Assembly: GCA_024697645.1 (NCBI GenBank)
Contig: JAILFH010000089.1
Location: 1 to 64,000, forward strand
Source of the DNA: Prevotella sp.
GTDB taxonomy: Bacteria; Bacteroidota; Bacteroidia; Bacteroidales; Bacteroidaceae
Length of the DNA: 64,000 bases
Direction: 5' to 3'
Part shown: positions 16,357 to 25,567 of the stretch, piece after piece
How positions within the stretch are numbered: the stretch's first letter is position 1
How the letters are laid out: each line of letters opens with the position of its first letter
The notes under the pieces: model-generated
Database searches by the model: none
Seen by the model: the letters and a program-made list of their open reading frames with translations, nothing else
What the model was told of the DNA's origin: nothing
Translations under genes and position numbers: made by a program

Positions 16357-18102
16357 TTAATAACCTGCGAACTGATTAGCAGCATCGTCTTCCCAACCGG
16401 CATTCTGCTTGTAGGTGCCGCCAGAAAGGTCGATCTGTGCTTTAGGAATACGATAGAAGCCCTTGGTCTTGTTGTAACGCTCAGCATAGTTGCTGAAGGA
16501 CATATTCACCTTCTGGCCTTGGTTGTACATCACCTGACCATTCTGCTTGGCGAGTGCGTCGGCAGCAATGCCCCAACGGCGGAGGTCATCCCAGCGGCTG
16601 CCCTCGAAGGCCAATTCCCAGCGACGCTCGTTGCGGAGAGCCTCGTCGGAATAACTGACTGCAGGCAGACCCACACGGGCACGTACGCGGTTCAGGGTCG
16701 TAGCATCCTGTGCCAACTCAGAGTACATCAACAGTACGTCGGCAAAACGGAAGATAGTCAGAGGAGTACAGTTAGAAGCCTGATAGTTACCATTGCCGTC
16801 AGAACCCATTGCATCGATTGACCAAGAGTAGTTGGTGCCGCCAGAAGAACGTACAGACGTGATCTTCTTCTGGTGATACATCGTCAACTCAACGGCATCG
16901 GAGAATGTTCCAGGATCGAGCGCAGTCTTGCTCATGTCGAGGATAGAGGCATCGCGACGAGGATCGTCGGGCTCAATTCTCTTCCAGTCGTTCACGAGGT
17001 TTGTGGCTACAGTGCCGCAACCCCAACCCGTGCTGAACGGATAGACGGAAGTGGGTGTTCCAACGTGGTAGCGATCGTCATCCTGATTGTTGCCATCGCA
17101 ACGAATACCGAAGAACAGACCGTACTGGTTGGTGAGGTGGAGTTGATTAGACCATGCAGACTGATACTGGAAGTTGATGGCAAGGAGAACCTCCTTGTTT
17201 CCTTCCTGATAGCAGGTGCCCGCGTCGAGCATATCAGTCACGTAGTCGTAGTCCTTGGCGGTGTACTGATTGGAGTAAGCCCAAAGTGAACGATAGTCTG
17301 AAAGCAGATCGTGACCGGAGTTGTCGATACAGTCTTTCAGCGCAGCAGTCACATAGGCCTTGTCGATAGCACTTCCGTCGGTCTTAGGCCATGAAGGCTC
17401 GCCATAGAAACCGGTATAGAAGAGGAACGCGCGACCCAGGAATGCCTCAGCAGCCCAGCGGGTTACCTTGCCGAAAGGAAGCTTCTGCCATCCGTCGTAT
17501 TTGTAGGAAGGCATGATGGAGGTTGCCTCGTAGAGGTCGTCGGCAATATACTTGAAAATCTCCTTACCCTCAACCTGTGCCGGAGCGACCTGAGCTTCGG
17601 CTACGGTCTCGGGAGCCTTCTCAATGAACGGAACATTGTTGAATGCAAGTACGAGATAATAATAACTGTACGCACGCATGAACAGGAGTTCACCCTTGGT
17701 CTGATTGCGGGTTTCCTCATCGGCGATGTTGTCGATTACGCCCAGGGCCGCATTGGCGCGGGCAATGGTCTCATAGGCATAGGTCCAGAGATCCTGCATC
17801 TGGTTGGTCTGAGCATACATGAGTTTGTCGAGAGCCTGCCACCAGGGGTCACCAAGACCGGCGCCGCCAAACATGTCGTCGGACATAATATTTGCTACAG
17901 AAAAGTACTGTTCGAGGTTGTTGCCCTGGAACGGACCGTAGAAACATGACTTGTAAACGGCTGCAACCATCTTGTCGACATCCTCGTTGGTCGTTGGGAA
18001 GTTCGTGCTGTTCTTGCCGGTGTAGTCTTGTGAATCGAGAAAGTCGTCGCAAGAAGTAAAGGCAAGAATCACCGCAGCAGCCAATATAAATAATTTTTTC
18101 AT
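16357..18102 (-). CDS. SusD/RagB family outer-membrane lipoprotein (pair 1)
   Basis: The 581-aa protein has a lipoprotein signal (MKKLFILAAAVILAFTSC, Cys18) and SusD features: the N-terminal DDFLDSQ stretch, TPR-like helices (LLFMRAYSYYYLVLAFNNVPF), the late NERRWELAFEGSRWDDLRRW motif, and a C-terminal YKQNAGWEDD tail. SusD proteins form the lid of the SusC importer and capture oligosaccharide at the cell surface. It begins 28 bp after the SusC gene. The sugar is not predictable from sequence alone. Confidence 0.93.
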   Translation of the reverse strand: MKKLFILAAAVILAFTSCDDFLDSQDYTGKNSTNFPTTNEDVDKMVAAVYKSCFYGPFQGNNLEQYFSVANIMSDDMFGGAGLGDPWWQALDKLMYAQTNQMQDLWTYAYETIARANAALGVIDNIADEETRNQTKGELLFMRAYSYYYLVLAFNNVPFIEKAPETVAEAQVAPAQVEGKEIFKYIADDLYEATSIMPSYKYDGWQKLPFGKVTRWAAEAFLGRAFLFYTGFYGEPSWPKTDGSAIDKAYVTAALKDCIDNSGHDLLSDYRSLWAYSNQYTAKDYDYVTDMLDAGTCYQEGNKEVLLAINFQYQSAWSNQLHLTNQYGLFFGIRCDGNNQDDDRYHVGTPTSVYPFSTGWGCGTVATNLVNDWKRIEPDDPRRDASILDMSKTALDPGTFSDAVELTMYHQKKITSVRSSGGTNYSWSIDAMGSDGNGNYQASNCTPLTIFRFADVLLMYSELAQDATTLNRVRARVGLPAVSYSDEALRNERRWELAFEGSRWDDLRRWGIAADALAKQNGQVMYNQGQKVNMSFSNYAERYNKTKGFYRIPKAQIDLSGGTYKQNAGWEDDAANQFAGY

Positions 18103-18130
18103 ATATTCTGAATTTTGCTAGTATGTGATA

Positions 18131-21100
18131 TTAGAACTTAATGTTTACACCAACCAAGTAGGTGCGAGGAGCAGGATACACGCCAGTGTCGATGCCTGCT
18201 GCCCAAGAACTACCCGAACCACCATCAGAACCTACTTCAGGATCCATGCCTGTGTAGCTTGTGAAAGTGTAGAGGTTGTTGACTGCAACATAGAGACGGA
18301 GTTGCTGTAACGGGCAAGACTTCCAGATGTTCTTGAAGTCGTAACCGAAAGTCACGTTAGCAATGCGGAAGTAGTCACCATCCTCGAGCATAGCCGACGA
18401 CATGTTCTTCCAGTTCGGAGTGTCGAAGCCGTCGAAGATTGGGAGTTTGTTGCTTGTGCCTTCACCCTTCCACGAACCATAGACAATCTTCTTGGTAAGG
18501 TTCTGCTCAAGGAAGTCCTGATTGGCCCAAGTGCGGAGAATCTCATGTCCGAAGGCACCGTTGCCGGTAATCGAGAAGTCGAAGCCCTTGTAGGCAACAT
18601 TTGCGTTGACACCGAGGGTCACATCGGGATGAGGATCGCCGATGAAGGTGCGGTCGTTGTCGTCGATGGCACCATCGCCATTGCTGTCGACAAAGATCAG
18701 GTCGCCGGGACGCAACTTGTCGTTGCCACCGTGTACCTTGTCCTGATACTTCTGTGAGAACTCAGCAATATCCTTACCGTTCTGGAACACGCCAGCAGTC
18801 TTGTATCCATAGAAGAAGCCGATGGGCTGTCCAACCTGAGCGCGATAGATCTCACCCTCGAGCTGATGCCACACTGCACCGGGACCGTGGATGATGCCCT
18901 CAGCATTGGCAAGCTTGGTGACTTCGTTCTTGTTGTAGGCCATATTGGCAGACAGACCGTAGCGGAGACCGTTCGAAAGTTGGTCGTTCCAGGTGAGAGC
19001 AAGTTCGATACCGGTGTTCTTCACGTCACCACCATTAATATAAGGTGCACCAATACCATAGACACCGAGGATCGGGGCGCGTACGAGCCAGTCCTTCGTC
19101 GACTTCTTATACCAGTCGAAGGCGAGGCCGAGTCGGCTGTTGAGGAAGCGGGCATCGATACCGAGGTCGATCTGCTCAGAGGTCTCCCAGGTAAGGTCGG
19201 GGTTACCGAGCACATTGAACGAACCACCAGTTGTTGCCTCCTCGTGGTTGCCTACTCCGAAGAAGTAACTATTGGCAGTGCTGAAGCCTACCTGAGTCAG
19301 ATACTGGAAGTTAGGAATGTTACAGTTACCGTTCTGACCCCATGATGCGCGAAGTTTCAGGAAGTCCATCCATGACTTGGTGCCCTCCATGAACGATTCG
19401 TTAGTGACAACCCAACCTACAGATGCTGATGGGAATACACCCCAGCGATGACCCTTTGCGAAGTTTGAGGAACCATCGGCACGTACGGTTGCCTGCAACA
19501 TGTATCTCTCAGCGTAGTTGTAACTTACACGACCGAAGAATGAAGCGAGCGAGTTGTCGCCAGTAGGAGTACCGCCGACTGAAACGTCTGCCAACTTCTT
19601 GATCTGGGCGTTGCTCACGAATGCGTGATCCCAACTGTCACCGAAGAGGAGGTTGTTGCCGGAAGCATTGAGGTTCTCGCCGTAGGTTCTCTTCTCGATT
19701 GACTGACCAATCACTGCATTGATGTTGTGCTGGTCGATGTCGAAGGTGTAGGTCAGCGTGTTCTCAAGTGAGAGGTTCGACCACTGGTTGAGCGACTGTG
19801 AGGCATTGTCCTGGTCGGCTACGTTCGTACCGGAGGCATGCACTCTCGTCATAGCGCGATAGGAACTGAAGCCGAAGCGATAGCCAATCTGCGACTTGAA
19901 GATGAGGCTCTTGATGGGCTGAATCTCCAGATAGCCACTCATATTCACGCTCCAGTTGTTGCTTTCGTTCAGACCCTGACTGGTAGTTGCGGCAATGGCC
20001 AGTGGGTTTACGGCCGAACCGAGGGTCCATCCGTTAGCGGCCATCTCGGCGTTGGTGTAGTAGTTGCCGTTCTCATCATAGACGGGGAGCAGTGGGTTGG
20101 CATTCATCAGGTCGTGAACGTTGTTCCAGTACATACTGCTCTGCGAGATACCGCGACGGTTTCTGCGGTTGATGGTGAGGTTTTCACCAATGGTGATCAC
20201 GTTGTACTTCAGATCTTTCGAGCGAAGGATTGCGTGAGAAGAATTCAGGCGAACGTTGTAGCGCTCAAACTTCGACTGAGTCTCGCCACCGAGGATACCG
20301 TCCTGCTTTGTGTAGGCGAAGCCCAGGTTGAATTTCGATATATCGTTACCGCCAGCGAGGCTCAGCGAGTGGTTGGTGGTGATGGCACCCTTGTGATAGG
20401 ACTCGTCGAACCAGTCGGTTCCTTCCCAGCCATTCTGAAGTTTCTCGTAAATGTCGGCAGGAAGTTTGGCCTCCCATTCAGGTACTGCTGCGCCACCGTT
20501 GAATTCGCGGAGTTTGCGGCTATAGACATATTCCTGAGCGTTCAGCGCATCGGCTGCCTTCGCAAGATACTGCGCTCCGATGTAGCCATCGTAGTTGACC
20601 TGAATCTTACCAGCCTTACCCTGACGAGTGGTGACGAGGATAACGCCATTTGCAGCACGTGCACCGTAGATGGCTGCCGATGCTGCATCCTTCAGTACGT
20701 CGATTGACTCGATGTCGGAGGGGTTCAGGTCGTTAAGGCTACCGCCGGCAACGCCGTCGATAACGTACAGGGGGTCTGAGTTACCCGTTGTACCGATACC
20801 GCGGATGTTCACCTTGTAACCTTCACCTGCCTGACCGCTGTTCTGCAAGATGATCACACCAGGAGTCTGACCCTGCAATGCGGTGAATGCATCTGTGGTT
20901 GAGAGTTTGGCAATGTCGTCACCCTTCACCTGAACCGTAGCACCGGTGACGAGTTTTTTCTTCTGCACACCATAACCCACAACAACCACTTCGTTAAGAT
21001 TGGTGTTGTCTTCTTCAAGTGTTACGTCAATACGGGTGCTGTTGCCAACCCTGACTTCCTGTGTCTTGAAGCCTACGTAACTGATCACAAGTGTAGCGTT

Positions 21101-21349
21101 GGGTCCTACATTGAGTGAATAGTTACCGTCGAGATCGGTAACTGTGCCACGACTTGTGCCTTTTTCAACGATGCTGGCGCCAATAACTGGACCTTCGGCG
21201 TCAACAACCTTACCTGTTACTCTTTTGTCCTGTTGTACCGATTGTACGGAGTTTACAGAAGAGTCAGCCTTTGCCTGAGGCGACCAGAACAATCCTACGA
21301 TTGCAAAGGCTCCTACAAGCAGCATTGTCTTGTTAGTTGTTTTGTTCAT
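18131..21349 (-). CDS. SusC/RagA family TonB-dependent transporter (pair 1)
   Basis: The 1072-aa protein has a signal peptide, a CarboxypepD_reg-like domain (VTGKVVDAEGPVIGASIVEK), a TonB-box-like LNEVVVVGYG, a plug with PLYVIDGVAGG and AAIYGARAANGVILVTT, and a C-terminal barrel ending in VGVNIKF. It imports oligosaccharides or other large ligands across the outer membrane with TonB energy, paired with the SusD downstream. It is preceded by a structured leader (21425-21635) that resembles the leader of the xylan SusC gene, which suggests joint control. Confidence 0.95.
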   Translation of the reverse strand: MNKTTNKTMLLVGAFAIVGLFWSPQAKADSSVNSVQSVQQDKRVTGKVVDAEGPVIGASIVEKGTSRGTVTDLDGNYSLNVGPNATLVISYVGFKTQEVRVGNSTRIDVTLEEDNTNLNEVVVVGYGVQKKKLVTGATVQVKGDDIAKLSTTDAFTALQGQTPGVIILQNSGQAGEGYKVNIRGIGTTGNSDPLYVIDGVAGGSLNDLNPSDIESIDVLKDAASAAIYGARAANGVILVTTRQGKAGKIQVNYDGYIGAQYLAKAADALNAQEYVYSRKLREFNGGAAVPEWEAKLPADIYEKLQNGWEGTDWFDESYHKGAITTNHSLSLAGGNDISKFNLGFAYTKQDGILGGETQSKFERYNVRLNSSHAILRSKDLKYNVITIGENLTINRRNRRGISQSSMYWNNVHDLMNANPLLPVYDENGNYYTNAEMAANGWTLGSAVNPLAIAATTSQGLNESNNWSVNMSGYLEIQPIKSLIFKSQIGYRFGFSSYRAMTRVHASGTNVADQDNASQSLNQWSNLSLENTLTYTFDIDQHNINAVIGQSIEKRTYGENLNASGNNLLFGDSWDHAFVSNAQIKKLADVSVGGTPTGDNSLASFFGRVSYNYAERYMLQATVRADGSSNFAKGHRWGVFPSASVGWVVTNESFMEGTKSWMDFLKLRASWGQNGNCNIPNFQYLTQVGFSTANSYFFGVGNHEEATTGGSFNVLGNPDLTWETSEQIDLGIDARFLNSRLGLAFDWYKKSTKDWLVRAPILGVYGIGAPYINGGDVKNTGIELALTWNDQLSNGLRYGLSANMAYNKNEVTKLANAEGIIHGPGAVWHQLEGEIYRAQVGQPIGFFYGYKTAGVFQNGKDIAEFSQKYQDKVHGGNDKLRPGDLIFVDSNGDGAIDDNDRTFIGDPHPDVTLGVNANVAYKGFDFSITGNGAFGHEILRTWANQDFLEQNLTKKIVYGSWKGEGTSNKLPIFDGFDTPNWKNMSSAMLEDGDYFRIANVTFGYDFKNIWKSCPLQQLRLYVAVNNLYTFTSYTGMDPEVGSDGGSGSSWAAGIDTGVYPAPRTYLVGVNIKF

Positions 21350-21424
21350 TCTTTTAGTTTTCTAAAATAATTGGTTTGTAATGAATACAAATAGATTCAT
21401 AAAAGTAATTAATCGCTTTTCTTG

Positions 21425-21635
21425 GGCCTGTCCGTCTGCCTGGCAGACGTTCGGCCGAACGTTAGGATGAATTGTCTTGGGTCATACGTTTAGTTTGTTT
21501 TAGGTTGATATGATAAATTGTTAAATGTAAATAGTCTGAACCTTAGTGAAACATTACTTTTTTGTTGGAACCTAAACGATTGTAGCGCCGTGGGTTCGCC
21601 TGCTGCAACGTCATTTGCTGCTCCCTTCCCATTGT
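21425..21635 (-). promoter_or_regulatory. Structured 5' leader of SusC pair 1 (element A)
   Basis: On the minus strand: GCAGCAGGCG...CTACAATCGTTTAGG, then CGTATGAC...CATCCTAACG, then the hairpin CGTCTGCCAGGCAGACG. The same blocks in the same order lie before the xylan SusC gene (41315-41500); in both, the two CCTAA/TTAGG blocks are 110 nt apart (21461 to 21571; 41321 to 41431). CGTTTAGG and CCTAACG can pair with one bulged base. It could be a regulatory RNA or regulator-binding region. Confidence 0.6.
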
Positions 21636-21759
21636 TCTGAGCCGACGCGCAGGGCAACTATTGAAAACAGAGCAGAATCAAAAACACGAATGGTTTTAGC
21701 AGATTCCTTATGGTGGCCATATATTGAAAATATATTACAATAGTTAGTTGTTTGCGACA

Positions 21760-21767
21760 CAAATGTA
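21760..21767 (-). promoter_or_regulatory. -7 box upstream of SusC pair 1 leader
   Basis: On the minus strand, TACATTTG matches TAnnTTTG. A start a few bases downstream would give a leader of about 400 nt containing element A. The -33 match is poor. Bases 21770-22430 upstream hold repeats and no gene. Confidence 0.4.
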
Positions 21768-22059
21768 TCTAAAATTTTGTAACACTATTTCAAAAATTGT
21801 ATCAGAATCGTTTCAATATGTAACATAATATAAAAATGAATCAATTATTCGGGGGTAATGATACAAATAAGGAAGTGACGTTTTGTCTTTTTTGATGAAA
21901 ATGTTCTGTTTTTTTTGTATGTTTCATCATCCAGCGCTTCGCGCAACTCAAACAAGAGACCCTCCCCATCACCCCTCCCGTAAAGGGCGGGAAGTAGATA
22001 GTCTAAGTGGCGCACCAACAAGGTTAAGAATGTTTCGCGGCCACGACGGGCTGAAAGCC

Positions 22060-22180
22060 CAAGTTCAGTCGCCCTTCGGGCAGTTCTAAGAACAATTACA
22101 TTTCGCCTACGGCTACACTTCGACTTTGTCTACATATCGCTGACGCTACTTTTCGCTTCGCTACAATTTAGAGGAGAGAG
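22060..22180 (-). repeat. Mini-hairpin word array, inverted relative to 15350-15560
   Basis: On the minus strand: GTAGCGAAGCG, GTAGCGTCAGCG, ATATGTAGACAAAGTCG, TGTAGCCGTAGGC, then GCCCGAAGGGC and GGGCTTTCAGCCC. The central part is a near copy of 15445-15515. Confidence 0.7.
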
Positions 22181-22434
22181 GAGTGTGGAGAGTGGAGAGA
22201 GAATAGCGCTGCGCGCAGTTAAAAAGTTCAAAGTTCAAGGTCAACGTTAAGGTTTAGAGTAGTTATGAGCAGTTATGAGCGGCATTGTCCAAAGTAACAA
22301 GGTAACAGAGTAACAAAGTAACGTGGTTATGGGCGTGCTCGCCAGATCCAAAAGTTCTTGTTTCTTGTTCTTTTCTCCTCGTTTCTCGTTCCTCGCTCCT
22401 CGACAAATAAACGTCAAGGTCAACGTTCAAAGTT

Positions 22435-22620
22435 TCTTTGCCCACAGATTACAAAGATTTTCTCAGATTTCTTTTTATTTCGATTTAGACTGATTTTATA
22501 GATTGGCTCGCTGCAGGTGAAGGTTTTTTTATGTCACTATTCTTGGCGCATCGCGCCAAATGTTTTTAACTGTTTTCTTTTGTTTTTTCTTGTTTTCTAA
22601 AGGCCGCCAAGGGCGGAACT
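22435..22620 (-). repeat. Dispersed ~185-bp intergenic element, copy 3 (inverted)
   Basis: On the minus strand this is almost identical to copy 1 at 10845-11030 over its full length, including the GGCGCGATGCGCC palindrome and the CTGCAGCGAGCC block. Both ends fall at the same words, which argues for a discrete mobile unit. Confidence 0.85.
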
Positions 22621-22847
22621 CAGCAGTTATAATTTTCCATTTTCCATTCGAATATCCCCTTCGGCTTAGGCCCTTTGCCTTTAGCGTTCTTGCGTCGGCT
22701 TGGGCTTCGCCAGTCTTGCACGACCCGAAGGCTGCACCCCAAGCCTTCACCGACGATACTCAATCGTCGTCTTGTCTTGGCCTCCCCGAAGGAGGGGAAT
22801 GCGTGGGTGCGACTTCCAACTGCAAAGAGGCGAGATATAGCCCTTCA

Positions 22848-22876
22848 CAAAAAAATAGGGGAACGATTGTTCCCCC
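22848..22876 (-). terminator. Terminator after the xylan operon
   Basis: On the minus strand GGGGAAC-AATC-GTTCCCC is followed by TATTTTTTTG. It lies 26 bp after the GH30 stop codon and should end the long xylan transcript. Confidence 0.85.
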
Positions 22877-22901
22877 AAATGTATAGCATGTAAGATGACG
22901 C

Positions 22902-24440
22902 TTACTTTCTTACGAAGACTTTTCTGGACGTGCCGTCAGCACTCTTCTCGATGCAAAGGCCACTGGGATGGGCCAGACGACGACCTTGCAGGTCGTAATA
23001 GGTTGCGGGACCATCGGCATCGGTCAGACGGGCATTCTGGACAGCCGTACTGCTTTGAGACAACTTGAAAACATAGGTCGCCACCGACTTTCCAGGCAGG
23101 CCAACGACGAGCCTCTGAGAAGGTTCGGCGATTTCAATTGTTTCTTTCTGGCAGAGTTCGGTCTTCTCATTACCCCACGAGAGGAGCCTTTCGCCACTTA
23201 TCACCTCGTAAGGAGTAGTCTCCATCTTGATGATGAAGTCCCTGTCATCGGTTTGGGAGTTGATGGCAATAACGATGAGCGAGTCGCCCTTGATGAAGGC
23301 CGAAGACTCGAGATCGGCATTTGTCACGAGGTCGTAGGTGCACGACGACTCCAGCAGCGTGGAACCCGTGACGTATTTCGAGAAATGAGACATCACGTAG
23401 GCACGAGGCAGCAACTGGTTCTTCTTTGCATTTTCTGTGCCATACTTCGACTCACCGGTGCTCACAAAGGACCAATGAGCGCGCATATACCAGTAGATAT
23501 AGCCCGTGCAGCCAGCCTGCAGACACTCGTTGACTTCGCGTGCGAACTCCAGTTGCTCGTCCCAGTTGGGCAGACGCTCACCGATGTTGTCGGAAACCGA
23601 ATGCTCGGTCATCCACACTTCCTTGCCATATTGCTTGGCAAGTTTAGCGGCACTCTTCAGATTGACAAGAGGCGGATGGCCATAGATGTGGCCGGCAATG
23701 ATGTCGACCTGATCACGGGCAACAGGGTCGTTGAGTAGTTTGTTTGAATAATTGGGGTCGAAGCCTAAGGGTTCGGCACTGATGAGACGCACGCCTTTGT
23801 AAGTCTCCCGATCCAGCATGTGGGCATAGTTCTTCACCAAATCGAGTTGCTCATCGGGTGTATAGAGACAACCGGAGTAACTGACCCACCAGTCGGGTTC
23901 GTTCTGAACAGACACAGCATCGACATCGACGCCTTTATCGTGCATCCACTTCAGGAATGTGTTCAGCCACGGGAAGAACTTTTCGTAGCAATCTGCACGC
24001 AACGTTCCTCTCTGATTGCCCTGATCCTCCGCGTTTCCACCCTGGGCAGTGCCATTGGTCTTATACTCTCCAGGTGGAGACCAAGGGGTGCCGAAGACAA
24101 TGCCGCCTCGCTGCTTGACAATCTTGGCCGAAGGCAAGGAACCGTTCCAGTCGTAAGGGGTATCCCAATAGTTCCATTCGGGCACTTTGACATCACCTTC
24201 AAAATTCGGAGAAATTTCCATGCGCATGATGTTGAGTCCAATGGCGGATTGGTCGCCAAAGAGCAGTCTCACGGGCTGGGTGTCGTTGGCGTATGGTTCC
24301 ATAGCCCCATAGCAACTGGCAGCGCCGAAGCCTGTAATCGACTGCAGGCGGTTGTCGGTGATGGTCATCGTGAACCTTTTGGCTGCAAAGACGCCCGAAA
24401 CGACGACCAATGCTACAAACGTAGTAATAATCTTTTTCAT
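22902..24440 (-). CDS. GH30 family glycoside hydrolase, probable glucuronoxylanase
   Basis: The 512-aa secreted enzyme (signal MKKIITTFVALVVVSGVFAA) has the GH30 layout: QSITGFGAASCYG at the start of the barrel, VSVQNEPDWW with acid/base E181, and EVWMTEHSV with nucleophile E279. The IYWYMRAHW segment (R320) is like the loop by which GH30_8 enzymes bind the glucuronic acid side chain, so it probably cuts glucuronoxylan. A beta-sandwich follows, then a tail (YYDLQGRRLAHPSG...VFVRK) typical of Prevotella C-terminal sorting signals. It is the last gene of the xylan operon, 18 bp after the DUF3857 gene. Confidence 0.88.
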   Translation of the reverse strand: MKKIITTFVALVVVSGVFAAKRFTMTITDNRLQSITGFGAASCYGAMEPYANDTQPVRLLFGDQSAIGLNIMRMEISPNFEGDVKVPEWNYWDTPYDWNGSLPSAKIVKQRGGIVFGTPWSPPGEYKTNGTAQGGNAEDQGNQRGTLRADCYEKFFPWLNTFLKWMHDKGVDVDAVSVQNEPDWWVSYSGCLYTPDEQLDLVKNYAHMLDRETYKGVRLISAEPLGFDPNYSNKLLNDPVARDQVDIIAGHIYGHPPLVNLKSAAKLAKQYGKEVWMTEHSVSDNIGERLPNWDEQLEFAREVNECLQAGCTGYIYWYMRAHWSFVSTGESKYGTENAKKNQLLPRAYVMSHFSKYVTGSTLLESSCTYDLVTNADLESSAFIKGDSLIVIAINSQTDDRDFIIKMETTPYEVISGERLLSWGNEKTELCQKETIEIAEPSQRLVVGLPGKSVATYVFKLSQSSTAVQNARLTDADGPATYYDLQGRRLAHPSGLCIEKSADGTSRKVFVRK

Positions 24441-24459
24441 TTTTGAACTTTTATAATCT

Positions 24460-25392
24460 CTATTGAATCTTCAGATGTGTGTGACCTTCAGGCATATAGG
24501 CGGGAAGGGTGACGTGTGGCATGTTGATCTTACTGGTGAAGGGGGCAATGATGTCGGGTGCCTGATCAGCGGGAAGTATATAGTCGCCCGAAATGGTGTA
24601 ATGGTTGGTGGGGCAAGTCTTACCCTTTTTCAGGTCAGGACGATTGGTGTCGTAGGCAAGGCGGCCCACCACAACGCCAGACTTAATGAGTTTGTTGATA
24701 GGCACATTCATATTGAACTGCAGGAAAGCGGGAATATCGATGTCGCACTTAGCATGGAACATCGGGATGGATTCCTGAAACACCCAGTCGTAGAGGAATG
24801 AAGGCCGCGAACTGGTGATGTCGTATTGATATTCAATGATGCTACCCGGCTCGACATCGGGTACGGCCACATGGATGACCGTATAGTTTTCGTCGACTGG
24901 CTCCCTGACGAAGGAGTCGGTGCTGACATTCCTCCGCTCCACCTTTCCCTTTGCGTTCTTGGTGAAAACCCTCACTTTCAGATTCGACAATTCATCGAAG
25001 ACCCTATTGTCGTCGGAATTGAAATAGGTAATGTCGATGTTGGCGTGACCAGCGCCCTCGGGCTTCAGAATCTTCGTACGGAGGCGAAACTCATATTTAA
25101 CCAAGGTGTTGCTGTCGTCAATCTGGTTTTTACCAAAATCGGAAATGTTATCAGTACTGATCTCGGAACTGTTACGGTTGAAATTAGACACCTGATCAGA
25201 AATCTGATAAGTCACCTTCATGGTCTTACACAAGACGATAGCATCGGCCTTGATAGCCTCGCCCCAGCCGTTGAATTCCCATTCCAGACTCGATGGCTTG
25301 CCGAATTTCTCGTTAGGCAATTGCGCAAATGCCCTATTTCCACAGGCAAGAAATGCTGCCAACAATAATAATTTCACAAATGAAGACTTCAT
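24460..25392 (-). CDS. DUF3857 protein lacking a transglutaminase domain
   Basis: The 310-aa protein has a signal peptide (MKSSFVKLLLLAAFLACGNRAFAQ) and a single DUF3857-like region (YTVIHVAVPDVEPGSIIEYQYDI, SFLYDWVFQESIPMFHAKCDI). Many DUF3857 proteins are about twice as long and continue into a transglutaminase-like domain; none is present here and the frame ends cleanly, so this is a short form or a truncated relative. It lies between a CBM protein and GH30 in the xylan operon. The role is unknown; a periplasmic or surface binding role is possible. Confidence 0.65.
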   Translation of the reverse strand: MKSSFVKLLLLAAFLACGNRAFAQLPNEKFGKPSSLEWEFNGWGEAIKADAIVLCKTMKVTYQISDQVSNFNRNSSEISTDNISDFGKNQIDDSNTLVKYEFRLRTKILKPEGAGHANIDITYFNSDDNRVFDELSNLKVRVFTKNAKGKVERRNVSTDSFVREPVDENYTVIHVAVPDVEPGSIIEYQYDITSSRPSFLYDWVFQESIPMFHAKCDIDIPAFLQFNMNVPINKLIKSGVVVGRLAYDTNRPDLKKGKTCPTNHYTISGDYILPADQAPDIIAPFTSKINMPHVTLPAYMPEGHTHLKIQ

Positions 25393-25491
25393 ATATTGAG
25401 TTTGAGAGTTGTTATTTTGATGAGTCTATGAAATTTGCAAGTAGAGTAGGTTATGTCATCACATAGTGGGACTTCAATATCTCGTGCGTCA

Positions 25492-25523
25492 CGTTCCGCT
25501 TTTGACGGAGACGCAACGCACGA
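25492..25523. other. Hairpin between CBM protein and DUF3857 genes
   Basis: TCGTGCGT pairs with ACGCACGA across a 16-base loop in a 175-bp gap. There is no T-run, so it is more likely an mRNA-processing or stability hairpin than a terminator. Confidence 0.4.
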
Positions 25524-25567
25524 TGAAATGGAACGCCCTCTAAATTAGAGAGAGTGAAAAGAGTTTC

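Noticed and set aside
21883-22893. Small ORFs of 60-108 aa upstream of GH30 and SusC
   Set aside because: They translate hairpin words, the 185-bp element and GC-rich palindromes; no coding signature is seen.
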